64,000 nt of DNA from Pseudomonadota bacterium (GTDB lineage Bacteria > Bdellovibrionota_B > Oligoflexia > Silvanigrellales > Silvanigrellaceae). Positions 1-9,202 of the stretch are shown here, piece by piece. The notes beneath the pieces are model-generated. The model did no database searches. It was not told the DNA's origin and saw only the letters and a program-made list of their open reading frames with translations. Both the position numbers and the translations under genes were made by a program. Every line of letters begins with the position of its first letter. Position 1 is the first letter of the stretch. The stretch is from assembly GCA_009926615.1 (NCBI GenBank), contig RFOM01000003.1, forward strand, positions 41,191 through 105,190. Reading direction: 5' to 3'.

Positions 1-890
1 GCACTGGACAGAGGAAGTTCTGCCTCCAAAACAGCAAGTGAATGACCCTGAACCAGAAGCCTTCTTTCGCGGGCTGTTGTCAGAAAGCGGAACGCACTCT
101 TCGGAGCAAATGAATATCTGACAACCCAGAACGGAAGATGGACGAGATGTATACCGACAATTTCAATTTCAGTTCTGTGTTCGTAAAGTGTTCCGACTTT
201 TGTCTTCGCAATCCGCCGGTGATATTCCTGAATCTGATCCTTGGCCCGCGAAATCGCCGAGCTTTCCTTTACCTGCACGCCTGAAATTGTCAGGCCGTTT
301 GCATGATCAAATTTAAACATCTGTCTGGCATCATAAACGCTGGCACTGCCGGCGCCTTTTACAATGCCCAGCGTCTCATCCAGCGGAAATCCGTCCCAGT
401 CGACAAGCACATCCTCCTTAGGATGGTGAAGTCTTTCGAGACCCCAATGCTCTTTCGGGGATTTGCGCGCCAGAACCGACCATCTGTAGCGCCGGCTGAA
501 GCGGTTTTCTTCTTTCAAAAAGCGGGCACCGTATTCGTTTCCCTGACCGCGGTAATGATTGGCCTTCTGGCTGTGACCGCTCCAGAACGTATGTGCTTCA
601 ACAGAAATCACCCAATAGGGAAGACTTATTCCGTATGATCCGAGAATCTGAAACTCGTTTTTGACTTTGTCGGGCCGATGGTAGCGGTTGGTGATCCAGT
701 CGTAAAAAATACCCTCAACCTGCTCACGGTCCATGCGGTTCGGGACAATAAAATGGTCACCGATAATGTCTTTTGCACCCTCTTCAAGATCCAGAATGAA
801 TCCTGAAGAGCAAAAGGGACACAAATGAATGTAATCATCGACGTTGTATTCGAAAGATGCGTTACACGCCGCGCATGATACCTGAAACAT
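1..890 (-). CDS. Partial unknown protein with N-terminal zinc ribbon
   Basis: An open frame runs from an ATG at 890 off the left edge of the window, giving at least 296 residues with no stop. The N-terminus carries two CxxC pairs (CAAC near residues 6-9 and CPFC near 24-27), which is a typical small zinc ribbon. The rest is a soluble-looking mixed sequence rich in Trp, Tyr and His. A later stretch (about residues 235-270) has alternating hydrophobic residues and could be a beta-rich or membrane-proximal segment. A GGGTGGG stretch just upstream may serve as ribosome binding site. I do not recognise the family. It lies on the same strand as coaE, about 60 bases downstream of it, so co-transcription is possible. 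The C-terminus is missing. Confidence 0.7.
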   Translation of the reverse strand, partial: MFQVSCAACNASFEYNVDDYIHLCPFCSSGFILDLEEGAKDIIGDHFIVPNRMDREQVEGIFYDWITNRYHRPDKVKNEFQILGSYGISLPYWVISVEAHTFWSGHSQKANHYRGQGNEYGARFLKEENRFSRRYRWSVLARKSPKEHWGLERLHHPKEDVLVDWDGFPLDETLGIVKGAGSASVYDARQMFKFDHANGLTISGVQVKESSAISRAKDQIQEYHRRIAKTKVGTLYEHRTEIEIVGIHLVHLPFWVVRYSFAPKSAFRFLTTARERRLLVQGHSLAVLEAELPLSS

Positions 891-952
891 GCACCCACCC
901 TTTATAACCGGACCTTCTCAGAGGATAGCTCCAGTGCGGGCGCTAAACGATG

Positions 953-1603
953 TCAACGCCTTTGCGGATGAAAAAAGTGCCTCAAGTTTTCAATCAATGC
1001 CAAAGCCTGCGTCGCGGCAGAAGCGCTTTCCTGAGAATTTTCAACAATGAAATCAGATTCACTGCGGCGCAGCTCATCACTCACCTGCGCGGTAAAAATT
1101 GCCGTAAGTTCATCCTGCGACAGCTTCCGCGATTTCAAAAGTCTTTCTCTGCGGACTTCTTCAGGGGCAACGACCGAGACCACAGCATCAAAGTCCTTCT
1201 TTCTGCCGCTCTCAAAAATCAGCGCTGCCTCATAAAAAACCCAGACACTGCCGCAAATCTTCTGCAGCTGCTCACAAATCACGGTGAATCGGGCAAAAAT
1301 TGCCGGATGAATGATTGCTTCCAAACCTTTTCGGAGTGCGGGATCGGCAAAGACGCGATCCCTGACCCATGCCCGCCGATAAACTGCCTGTCCCGAATCC
1401 GCGGTTTCATATGCGTCGGAGCCAAGAAGTCCGACGATGCGGCTGATGACTTTCTCATCGAGCACAACCTGCGAGACAAGAACGTCGGCATCAAAAACCG
1501 GATAGCCCAAGGCCGCCAGTTCACTGACCAGCCTCGATTTTCCGGAACCGATTCCTCCGGTAACCGCAATTTTCTTAAGACGTCCGTGTCCGCGGCCAGT
1601 CAT
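953..1603 (-). CDS. coaE: Dephospho-CoA kinase
   Basis: This gene encodes the last enzyme of coenzyme A synthesis, which phosphorylates the 3'-hydroxyl of the ribose of dephospho-CoA with ATP in the cytoplasm. The 216 residues match the family length of about 200. The P-loop GGIGSGKS lies at residues 16-23, followed by the family-typical segment ending FDAD. Later come an EAALIFESG segment and a VSVVAPEEVRRERL segment that correspond to the CoA-binding lid region. The start at 1603 lies seven bases after the stop of the upstream gene (1610-2371), so the two are probably one transcription unit. No key residue appears to be missing. Confidence 0.95.
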   Translation of the reverse strand: MTGRGHGRLKKIAVTGGIGSGKSRLVSELAALGYPVFDADVLVSQVVLDEKVISRIVGLLGSDAYETADSGQAVYRRAWVRDRVFADPALRKGLEAIIHPAIFARFTVICEQLQKICGSVWVFYEAALIFESGRKKDFDAVVSVVAPEEVRRERLLKSRKLSQDELTAIFTAQVSDELRRSESDFIVENSQESASAATQALALIENLRHFFHPQRR

Positions 1604-1609
1604 GTAAAA

Positions 1610-2371
1610 TCATTTTCCGCTGCGCGGTTTGTTTTTAAAATTATTCTGACGGTTTCGGTTTTGAAAATGATTGCCGCGGTTGTTGTTGTTGCCGTTGTTC
1701 TGATGAAAACGGCGGTTGTTGTGACCCTGATGGTTTCCGCGCTGGTTGCCCTGCATTCCATGGTGGCTCAAATGGGGCTGCTGCACATTGCCGTTGGCAT
1801 CGGGTGCCACGTAACCGGTACGGGTCATCAAGTGACTTGGTGCAGGCCGCTGTGCATCCTCAAACGCGCGGCGGGTCACACCTTCCGCAATGAGCTCGAT
1901 CAAAATATCTTCCGGAAAAACACCTTCAAGCCGTGCAACCTGACGAACCTGATTCATCAGCGAATAGCTGAGCGTCAGCACAATCTGATTCTGGCCGGCA
2001 TACTCGGAAGTGCCCTGAGTATTCTCCTCGGGATAATAACCTTCTTCCTCGTAATAACCGGACGCATCCGCAGCATTTCCGGCATATCCCTCGGCGTATT
2101 GTTCGCCACCGCCCTGAACTTCATTCTGCCACGACTGTTCATTTTGAGACTGTGACATGTTGCTGTTTTCCTCCTGATTAAACGCTGCTCCTGCCGGCGT
2201 TGCGGACCCTTCGGATTCAGCGGGTGCAGTGTCGGAGACTGAATCTGAAACATTTTCAAATTCAGCAGAATCTGCGGCTGTCTTTGTTTTTTTGGGCGAT
2301 GATTTGCGCGGACGGGAAGCGGCTGACGATTTGACGCCGCTGTCCTTGAAATTAAGTGAATGCAAAAACAC
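1610..2371 (-). CDS. Putative ribbon-helix-helix protein with Asn/Arg-rich tail
   Basis: I do not recognise a named family. The 253 residues divide into three parts. Residues 1-125 are polar and apparently disordered, with Ser/Lys-rich then Glu/Gly/Tyr-rich sequence. Residues about 128-172 form a compact segment, one strand followed by two helices (IVLTLSYSLMNQV, then two amphipathic helices), resembling the ribbon-helix-helix DNA-binding fold. Residues about 200-253 form a highly basic Asn/Gln/Arg/Gly tail with repeated NNNRGN-like units. The start is GTG at 2371 with GGAG ten bases upstream; the next candidates are internal. The organisation suggests a nucleic-acid-binding protein with a phase-separating type tail, but this is inference. 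It is followed immediately by coaE. Confidence 0.65.
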   Translation of the reverse strand: MFLHSLNFKDSGVKSSAASRPRKSSPKKTKTAADSAEFENVSDSVSDTAPAESEGSATPAGAAFNQEENSNMSQSQNEQSWQNEVQGGGEQYAEGYAGNAADASGYYEEEGYYPEENTQGTSEYAGQNQIVLTLSYSLMNQVRQVARLEGVFPEDILIELIAEGVTRRAFEDAQRPAPSHLMTRTGYVAPDANGNVQQPHLSHHGMQGNQRGNHQGHNNRRFHQNNGNNNNRGNHFQNRNRQNNFKNKPRSGK

Positions 2372-2591
2372 TGATAAAAAACTCCGAGAGGAAAAACTTT
2401 ACGGGTTCCAAAAATGAACTGCCGAGCGGCCGACGCACTCCGGATTAAAATTAAATTCCGATAGACAGCAGATCACTGGATTCAGAACGTACCAAGGACG
2501 TCTGAGAGCGGGTGAAGACCTTTTTTGATTGAAAGAATCCTTCGAGCCACCGTTAGACAGTGACACAGCCCAAGCTTAAAAACAAGAAGAA

Positions 2592-3554
2592 TCATTCTTC
2601 CAAATTATCAAGACCTGCGTACTCTGCCAGAAGGTTGTCAGAATCAATCCAGTTTGACTGAACCTTGACAAATAATTCCAGATGAACTTTGCGGCCCAAA
2701 TGCTTTTCAAGCGATTCACGCGCAGCCTGCCCGATGGCTTTGATTCGGCTTCCGCGCGCACCGATGACCATTGCTTTATGATTGTCCTTGTGAACGATGA
2801 CGCTCGCCTGAAGGATGGTGAGACCTCCCTTGTTCTGAAAGCGCTCGACTTTCACAGCTGCGCTGTATGGTAATTCCTGACCGAGCTGCCTGAAAAGCTG
2901 CTCCCTGATGAGCTCGCCGCAGACAAACTGCTGCGGACGATCGGTAAGGTCATCCTCCGAATAGAGCCACGCGCCGTCGGGCATCCGGCTCGAAACAAAT
3001 TCACGGAACTTTTCGATCTCCTCCGGTCTTTTGGCGGATACAGCCATCGGGACACCCGAAATCAGTCCGGCATTACTGTCAGACTGCGTAGTAAAGTCAC
3101 CGTTCGAACACGCACGCATGCGCTCGGTCATAAGCTCGATATTTTGATTTATGACCTCAGCCTTAACCTTGTCGGTTTTGGTTGCAATGACGACCAGAGG
3201 TTTTGAGCTTTGCTTCAATATTTGAGTGAAAAAAACTTCATCTTCGTCACTCCAGCCGGCTGCCGCATCGACCAGATAACAGACCAAATCAGCATCCTGA
3301 AGAACCGACCACGCGGTTGCGTTCATCTTTCTGTTGAGCTTTGGAAGACCGCCGGTCTTGTGTATTCCGGGGGTATCGAGAAACAGAATCTGACTGTCAC
3401 CGGAAGCGCAGATACCCAAAATCTTATTGCGCGTCGTCTGCGGTTTTGCACTGACCACGGCAAGTTTTGTTCCCAGACAGGCATTCATCAATGTGCTCTT
3501 GCCGGCATTGGGTTGTCCGAGCAAAGCCACGTAACCGCACCGCTTCTGATTCAT
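2592..3554 (-). CDS. era: GTPase Era
   Basis: Era is a ribosome-assembly GTPase that binds the 3' end of 16S rRNA. The 320-residue protein has the G1 loop GQPNAGKST at 13-21, a G3 motif DTPG near 60, a G4 motif TKTD near 126, and a C-terminal KH domain (about 225-300) with the GARGSRIK turn that replaces the GxxG loop. The N-terminus starts at 3554, directly adjoining the stop of rnc (3555), so rnc and era are translationally coupled, as in many bacteria. It is slightly longer than the E. coli protein (301), with an extra polar stretch around residues 150-165. Confidence 0.96.
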   Translation of the reverse strand: MNQKRCGYVALLGQPNAGKSTLMNACLGTKLAVVSAKPQTTRNKILGICASGDSQILFLDTPGIHKTGGLPKLNRKMNATAWSVLQDADLVCYLVDAAAGWSDEDEVFFTQILKQSSKPLVVIATKTDKVKAEVINQNIELMTERMRACSNGDFTTQSDSNAGLISGVPMAVSAKRPEEIEKFREFVSSRMPDGAWLYSEDDLTDRPQQFVCGELIREQLFRQLGQELPYSAAVKVERFQNKGGLTILQASVIVHKDNHKAMVIGARGSRIKAIGQAARESLEKHLGRKVHLELFVKVQSNWIDSDNLLAEYAGLDNLEE

Positions 3555-4415
3555 TTATTCATCCTCTGTAATATCATTTTCTGTAGCATATCTTTTCAAC
3601 AAATCAGCGGTGAGTTCACCGGCTTCGAACATCTTCTGCATACGGGCGGCAACCAGTTTGCTTGCCTCGCGCTTGTTGGCTGCGGCAGCCCTTGCAAGCT
3701 CGGTCCGGCCGATAAAACCCGCAACGACAAACTGAGTTTCCTGCGGAGTCGAAATGGTTTTTACAACTTTGTAGACCGGAGGGCGCCCGCAGACGCTCTG
3801 GGTCCACTGCTGAAAGCGGGTCTTGACGTCAAAATCCGTAAGGGTGCGCTCGGCCACAACCAAATCGGCCGCAAACAGTCTGCCAAGCCAGTCGCGCGCG
3901 TGAGTTTCTCCCGCATCGATCAAAAGTGCCGCAGTGACCGCTTCAAATGCATCAGCGAGAATGTTCTGTCTTTTTTCAGACTGAAAACCGCCCTTGGCGA
4001 TTTCACCGCGGCCGAACATCAGTAAATCATGCAAATTGAGATGGCGGGCCTTTTCTGCGAGATTTTCGGTACCGACAATCGCAGCGCGAATTTTTGACAA
4101 TTCACCTTCAGCCATCTTCGGATAAGCTGACATCGCTTCGCAGGCCACAAAAAAATTCAAAAATGAATCTCCCAGAAACTCGAGTCTCTCATTGCTGAAA
4201 ATTCCCGCTCTGTCGGATTGAACCGGCCAATAGACAAGAGCGCTGCGATGAATCAGTGAAACGGCAGCCAGCCGCCGATGGCGGTAAACATGTCCCTGCA
4301 GCCGGCCAAGGTTCTCAACTCTGGAATCAAGATCGGGAAAATGTCTGCGCAAACGGACTTCGTCCAGAGACTCAGTCCACTCAACTATGGATCGCACATT
4401 GTCAGAAAAACTCAT
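3555..4415 (-). CDS. rnc: Ribonuclease III
   Basis: RNase III cleaves double-stranded RNA in rRNA and mRNA processing. The protein is 286 residues, longer than the usual 225-250. The catalytic signature NERLEFLGDSF is at about 75-85, with the metal-binding Glu and Asp in place. The second acidic cluster ADAFEAVTAALLID lies near 150, and a double-stranded RNA-binding domain occupies about 207-275. An insertion of roughly a dozen residues (YWPVQSDRAG) precedes the signature. The start ATG at 4415 overlaps the mnmA stop by four bases (ATGA), and the stop abuts era. The order mnmA-rnc-era therefore looks like a tightly coupled operon. Confidence 0.95.
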   Translation of the reverse strand: MSFSDNVRSIVEWTESLDEVRLRRHFPDLDSRVENLGRLQGHVYRHRRLAAVSLIHRSALVYWPVQSDRAGIFSNERLEFLGDSFLNFFVACEAMSAYPKMAEGELSKIRAAIVGTENLAEKARHLNLHDLLMFGRGEIAKGGFQSEKRQNILADAFEAVTAALLIDAGETHARDWLGRLFAADLVVAERTLTDFDVKTRFQQWTQSVCGRPPVYKVVKTISTPQETQFVVAGFIGRTELARAAAANKREASKLVAARMQKMFEAGELTADLLKRYATENDITEDE

Positions 4416-5530
4416 GTCCCGACAACCCTGCCTATGAATCCCCCGCCAAGGACTTCATCGCCGCGGTAAAGCACGGCGATTTGCCCCGGTGTCACGGAAC
4501 GCTGCGGTGAGCTGAATATAAAGGTCGCGGGATTTTGCTCTGCTCCCGCGTTCACGAGTCCCTGAGCCGGCTGTGAACGATAACGAATCTTGACATCAAA
4601 TGCAGAAGACATATCAGTGTCACGAATCAGATGAAACTTTTCGAAATCAAAACCGCTGCGCAACAGATACTCTTCGCCGCCGACATAAACTTTTCCGCTT
4701 TCAGGCTCTATGCGGGTGACGTAAAGGGGTGCATCCGAAACGATGCCGATGCCCTTGCGCTGACCAACCGTAAATTTGTGAATGCCGTCATGTCTGCCCA
4801 AAACGGTGCCGTTTTCATGGCAGATGTCGCCGCATATTATTTTAGAAGGATCGGCATATTTTTCAATAAATGCCGCGTAATCATTATTCGGAATGAAACA
4901 AATCTCCATACTCTCTTTTTTGCGCGCATTGATCAGACCGAATCTTTCCGCATGCTGCCGGACTTCGGACTTTGTCATCCCGCCCAGCGGAAAGACGATT
5001 TTTGAAAGACGTTCCTGTGTCATTGAATACAAAAAGTAACTCTGATCTTTTTGTGCATCGACACCCTTCAGCAGTCTGTAAACCTTCTGTTCCGGACTGT
5101 AGTCGATACGGGCATAGTGACCGGTGGCAACGGCATCACACCCGAGCCGGAGCGCGCGTTCAAGCAAATGATCAAATTTCAGGAATGTATTGCAGGCAAC
5201 GCACGGATTCGGAGTTCTTCCCCGCAAATACTCGGAAGTAAAATAATCAACCACGTTTTCCTGAAAGTCGTCCTGATAGTCCATGACGTAAAACGGAATT
5301 TCAAGTTTTTGCGCCACTTCCCGCGCATCGGCAACATCATCGTGGCTGCAGCAGGTATCGAATTTGGAATTCGGATCACAGCTGGTCTCGTTTTTGGAAT
5401 AATCCCAAAGCTGCATTGTAACGCCGATAACGTCGTGCCCCTGCTCCTTGAGCAGCGCTGCAGCAACACTGCTGTCAACACCGCCCGACATGGCAACGAG
5501 AATTCTCTTGCGTTGTGAAGTCATGTTCAT
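4412..5530 (-). CDS. mnmA: tRNA-specific 2-thiouridylase MnmA
   Basis: MnmA adds sulfur to the wobble uridine of Lys, Glu and Gln tRNAs using ATP and a relayed persulfide. The PP-loop SGGVDSS is at residues 15-21. The two catalytic cysteines are visible in NPCVACN (about residue 105) and MEICFIPNN (about 202). The C-terminal beta-barrel segment VTPGQIAVLYRGDEVLGGG is present near the end. The frame stays open far upstream, to 5818, but homologous sequence begins only at ATG 5530 or 5524. I chose 5530, just after the stop of the preceding gene (5547), which gives 372 residues, close to E. coli MnmA. The stop overlaps the rnc start. Confidence 0.95.
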   Translation of the reverse strand: MNMTSQRKRILVAMSGGVDSSVAAALLKEQGHDVIGVTMQLWDYSKNETSCDPNSKFDTCCSHDDVADAREVAQKLEIPFYVMDYQDDFQENVVDYFTSEYLRGRTPNPCVACNTFLKFDHLLERALRLGCDAVATGHYARIDYSPEQKVYRLLKGVDAQKDQSYFLYSMTQERLSKIVFPLGGMTKSEVRQHAERFGLINARKKESMEICFIPNNDYAAFIEKYADPSKIICGDICHENGTVLGRHDGIHKFTVGQRKGIGIVSDAPLYVTRIEPESGKVYVGGEEYLLRSGFDFEKFHLIRDTDMSSAFDVKIRYRSQPAQGLVNAGAEQNPATFIFSSPQRSVTPGQIAVLYRGDEVLGGGFIGRVVGT

Positions 5531-5546
5531 CGTCAGGTGACTCTGC

Positions 5547-6044
5547 CTACAGATCGTCTGAAATCGGTTCGATGTCGTGTTCACCGTGTCCGTGTTTGCG
5601 GAAAAGTTCATCCGCCTGCTGTTCAAGTGACCGGTTGCGGATAAATCCGCGCAGGTAGAACTCCACGCCTTCGCAGGTGTGTTTATCCCATGCCAGCGGC
5701 ACAAAAACGTCGCGCCCGTCGGACAAATATTCGTGCCAGTAAACATCGATGTAATCGAGCATGAGGGATGCCAGCTCATCCATCGAGGGCTGAGCCTGTC
5801 CGAAGCCGTCGGCTGCATCGCGGATATACAACAGTTCTATGGGGTAGAAGACAGATTTATCGATGCGCTCAAGCGTCACCTTGATCTGGACCTGCTGCCC
5901 GTCGTAGCCGGATTCGACGCTGAACCGTTCATTGTTAAGCACGGACCGGTATTTGGTATTCAGGAGAGAATTTATTTTTATAACTTCCTCGTCACTCCAC
6001 ACGGGAGTCAACGTCTCCGGATTTTTGTATGCGAGCTTAAGCAT
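5547..6044 (-). CDS. Conserved-looking hypothetical protein
   Basis: This is a 165-residue soluble protein with no signal peptide or membrane segment. I do not recognise the family. It is acidic overall, with a middle section rich in aromatic and acidic residues (LMLDYIDVYWHEYL at about 110-123). The last third contains DVFVPLAWDKHTCEG and ends with a polar His/Glu/Asp-rich tail. The ATG at 6044 directly abuts the stop of the 648-residue gene upstream (6045), with GGGGGA as a possible ribosome binding site inside that gene, so the two are translationally coupled and probably act together. mnmA follows 16 bases after its stop. Confidence 0.75.
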   Translation of the reverse strand: MLKLAYKNPETLTPVWSDEEVIKINSLLNTKYRSVLNNERFSVESGYDGQQVQIKVTLERIDKSVFYPIELLYIRDAADGFGQAQPSMDELASLMLDYIDVYWHEYLSDGRDVFVPLAWDKHTCEGVEFYLRGFIRNRSLEQQADELFRKHGHGEHDIEPISDDL

Positions 6045-7991
6045 TCATTCCCCCTGCCCCGAAACAACCGCCACGTGAGCCAGCCGGCTCACAAAAACCC
6101 TTGATTTCTCCAACTCTTCCATGCGTTCATAGGGTTTTACAGCGGTCGTACCGCGGGCCACATTGCCTTCCTCCAATAATAAGATCGGAAAAACGGGCAA
6201 ACGATTAAGTGCTGATTTCAAAATATGATGCACTGAGGCATCAAAATATGTCTCAAGTTGAGCAAGCCAATTCCGTACATCGGGGTAGCGCCCGCGGCTC
6301 TGAAGATGAAGGACCGAAAGTCCCGCAACCTCGCCGTCACTCAGACGGACCGAATATTGTGTGCCGACTTTTTCCCTAAGTTGCTCATTATTTTCAACGA
6401 TATAAACGAGCATTTGAAGCGTGTCTGCCGACAATTCCTGCAGCGTCTGCCAGCCGGTCTGGAACAGTGCCTCCGGTCCGGTCGCTTTAAGAATCGCCGC
6501 CGCCTGCGCCGCTTCAGGCAGACCTGATGCAGCATTTTCCATGCCAGTATGCCCTTCCAGCGCAAAACTGCGCGGGTCTTTAATCAATCGCTCCAACCCG
6601 ATATTCATACAGCCGTGAACCGCGACCAACACACGGGACAGCTCTGCGGGTTCGCCCGAAACACCCAAGGCCGCCGCAACAGCGTTGGTCGTTCTGGCGA
6701 TACGGGATTTGTAATCAACAATCCGCTCAAGGTCGGATTCAGACAGCCACGCCATGGCTGCGTCGAATAAAAATGCGTCACTGTTTTCGCGCACGGCTGC
6801 GCGCAGTTCTCTCATTTTTACTGCTTCAAGACTACTGATAATCTGACGGGTTTGTCCCGCAAGCCTGCTCACAAAAGCATCGATGACATCATCGTCCTGA
6901 ATGAGAACGTCAGACTGCGGTGCCGACGTTCCGATCAGGCGGACTATCTCTCCGGTGCCCAAAACTCTTTCAATTTCCGCTGCCAGTTCGTCGCTGTCCT
7001 GCTGCCTTATAAATCCGGTTATTCTGTCGCGAATTTCTTCGTCGGCATCGGAGAGAAGCACATTGCCCTGACTGTCGGGATGAGACACCGCCGACAACGC
7101 CTGCATCGTATATCTTAACGGCTCGCTCCTGATTGCAGTCCGCACAATTTCGGTCAGCTGTTTGTTTGATTTTGGATTAAGCATCGCGCGGGCTTCGTCT
7201 GCAGAAACAAAACCCTGCTCTTCAAGCCGCGCCGTTCGCCAGCGGCGGGCCTCTTCGACGCACTCTTCTCTCACGAGCATTGCCGAGTGTGCCAGAATTG
7301 ACTGAGCCAGCTTAATGTCCTGCTTATAAAGAGAATGAACAAACTGATGGAAAACATCAAAATCGCCGTCGTCGGCAGTCTTCATTTTCAAGCCGAAACG
7401 GTTGTCGGGCGTGATCCAATAATCATCCGAAAGTTCTTCCTGTGTGCGGTTTAAGCCAACAGGAATAATTTCACATGCCGCTGTCATGCAGCCGACAAGC
7501 AGGCCTTCGTCGAATTCCACCGCCCTCTGGGCCGCAAACTCAGACGAAATATCATTCCACCATTTGATCCACTGAATAAATCTTTCACCGGAAGGCTGAT
7601 CGGAATCCGTAATAAGATTTCCGCCCGCCTGCGCGCCCGTCCAGATATCGTGGTCCATGAATCGGATGAGCGCTTCGCCGCGTATCCACTCAACGACTTC
7701 GAGTGAGTCTTCAATTCCATGTTCCGTAAGACTTCGGTAAAGCAAATGTGCGGGCAGACACTGGACAAGATAAGGCAGTTCCGGCTGTGCAATGAGCCAG
7801 TTGACATCAAGGACAGCCGCTGCGATCGAGGACGCCTGATTCGATTCTGTTTTCCAGATTTGTGATTTGAATCCGAGAGAGTCGAGAGCGACCAGTTCGC
7901 GTTCAAGACGTCCGGACACAGCCGACAGAAAGCCCGAGGCCGGCACGGGTGAAGCGGTCGTTTTATTGGGCGTTGAATCATTGATCGTCAT
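6045..7991 (-). CDS. DUF6178-like protein of unknown function
   Basis: A 648-residue soluble, acidic, mostly helical protein without signal peptide. The stretch around residues 270-290 (RRWRTARLEEQGFVSADEA) resembles what I recall of the DUF6178 family, large uncharacterised proteins of deltaproteobacteria; this is from memory and not verified. Many Leu/Glu/Ala-rich segments suggest helical repeats (for example around 370-440). There is no visible catalytic motif. It heads a minus-strand run: this gene, the 165-residue protein, then mnmA-rnc-era. It diverges from the metallo-hydrolase gene, with about 190 bases between them holding the promoters. The tight coupling to the next gene suggests a shared job, which is unknown. 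Confidence 0.75.
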   Translation of the reverse strand: MTINDSTPNKTTASPVPASGFLSAVSGRLERELVALDSLGFKSQIWKTESNQASSIAAAVLDVNWLIAQPELPYLVQCLPAHLLYRSLTEHGIEDSLEVVEWIRGEALIRFMDHDIWTGAQAGGNLITDSDQPSGERFIQWIKWWNDISSEFAAQRAVEFDEGLLVGCMTAACEIIPVGLNRTQEELSDDYWITPDNRFGLKMKTADDGDFDVFHQFVHSLYKQDIKLAQSILAHSAMLVREECVEEARRWRTARLEEQGFVSADEARAMLNPKSNKQLTEIVRTAIRSEPLRYTMQALSAVSHPDSQGNVLLSDADEEIRDRITGFIRQQDSDELAAEIERVLGTGEIVRLIGTSAPQSDVLIQDDDVIDAFVSRLAGQTRQIISSLEAVKMRELRAAVRENSDAFLFDAAMAWLSESDLERIVDYKSRIARTTNAVAAALGVSGEPAELSRVLVAVHGCMNIGLERLIKDPRSFALEGHTGMENAASGLPEAAQAAAILKATGPEALFQTGWQTLQELSADTLQMLVYIVENNEQLREKVGTQYSVRLSDGEVAGLSVLHLQSRGRYPDVRNWLAQLETYFDASVHHILKSALNRLPVFPILLLEEGNVARGTTAVKPYERMEELEKSRVFVSRLAHVAVVSGQGE

Positions 7992-8181
7992 GCTGGGGTA
8001 CCATCCATCTCGTTGAAGGACCTTCGGGAGCGGGGGGCGGCAGCAAATGAAGCTCCGTGGCGGCAGTCATATCTGCCAAAAATCCGACATGGCAACAGTT
8101 TTTTGTCTGACCCCTGCCAAAAAAGACAAAAGTCCCGCCAAAGTTATCCGATACCATGGCAACCGAGGAGCGAGGTTGTAC

Positions 8182-9189
8182 GTGGCTAAAAACGTGTCAC
8201 GAAACACTTTGAAACAAAATGAGTCCGCCGACAGTTCAGGCGGCGGAGCATTACGCGTGACTTTTTGGGGGGTTCGGGGCACTTTGCCCGCGCCCGGCGT
8301 TCAATTTGCCGAATTTGGCGGACACACCTCATGTGTCGAGGTTTCGGTACCGGCAACCTCGGATAACCAGCAGACATCACTGGTTCTTGATGCAGGAACA
8401 GGAATCGTTCCGTACGGCGATTTGGCTCTTCTGAACGGGCAAAAGACCTTTCATGTGCTTCTGAGTCACTTCCACTACGACCACATCATGGGTCTGACCC
8501 GTTTTGCGCCCATGTTCAGGCCGGATGTAAAAATTCACTTTTACGGACAGGCCAAGGGCGGAATGGAACTTCACACAATTATTGAAAAAATCTTCAGCTT
8601 TCCATTTTTTCCGGTTGAATTCAGGCATCTTCCCTCAAGAAATAATCTTTTCTATCATACAGTTGTGCCCGGTTCTCCGTTCGAAATTGATTCGCTCGTG
8701 GTGATTGCACATGATCTGCATCATCCCCAACAGGCCATTGCTTACCGTGTCTGGGACCACGACCTGAGCGTCAGCATGGTCTATGCGACTGACCACGAGC
8801 ACGGGACAGATTCAGACCTGTCACTTGCCGCGTTCTCCCGAAACACGGACCTTTTGCTGTTTGATACAACGTACACCGATGAAGTTTATCAAAGCAGCCG
8901 AGTCGGCTGGGGCCATTCGACCGCCAGACGGGGTGCCGAAATAGCGGCAATGGCGGAAGTCAGGTCGTTCGGATTGTTCCATCACGACCCCGATGCGACC
9001 GACCAACAGCTGATGTCCAAACTCTTGCCCGAAGCGCTGAGCTATTTTCCTGCCTCATTCCTCTGCAGGGAAGGTGACGTCATGTCACTGAGGAATATTC
9101 CGGCTGAAGAACAGCTGCCGATGGCTGTAGGCGGAGGCACTCCGCTGCGCCGTACCCTCCTGAGCAAACGGAGAAAAATCAGCGGTTGA
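8182..9189 (+). CDS. MBL-fold metallo-hydrolase
   Basis: Metallo-beta-lactamase superfamily hydrolase of the phosphodiesterase-like branch. The N-terminal strand TFWGVRGTLPAPG is followed by GGHTSCVEV, then LDAGTGI, and the metal-binding HFHYDHIMG motif (HxHxDH) near residue 105. A later Asp in YATDHEH, and a final FHHDP, supply further ligands of the two-metal site. The substrate cannot be told from the sequence. The frame is open back to an ATG at 8047, but GTG 8182 has GAGGAGCGAGG a few bases upstream and begins near the conserved domain, so I prefer it (335 residues). The next gene on the same strand, an exonuclease, starts within about 15 bases, suggesting one transcript. Confidence 0.85.
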   Translation: MAKNVSRNTLKQNESADSSGGGALRVTFWGVRGTLPAPGVQFAEFGGHTSCVEVSVPATSDNQQTSLVLDAGTGIVPYGDLALLNGQKTFHVLLSHFHYDHIMGLTRFAPMFRPDVKIHFYGQAKGGMELHTIIEKIFSFPFFPVEFRHLPSRNNLFYHTVVPGSPFEIDSLVVIAHDLHHPQQAIAYRVWDHDLSVSMVYATDHEHGTDSDLSLAAFSRNTDLLLFDTTYTDEVYQSSRVGWGHSTARRGAEIAAMAEVRSFGLFHHDPDATDQQLMSKLLPEALSYFPASFLCREGDVMSLRNIPAEEQLPMAVGGGTPLRRTLLSKRRKISG

Positions 9190-9202
9190 CCCCGCCCTAA
9201 GA

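Noticed and set aside
950..2155. Long plus-strand open frame opposite coaE and the RHH-like gene
   Set aside because: It mirrors two well-supported minus-strand genes, has no recognisable motif, and is rich in residues typical of antisense translation.
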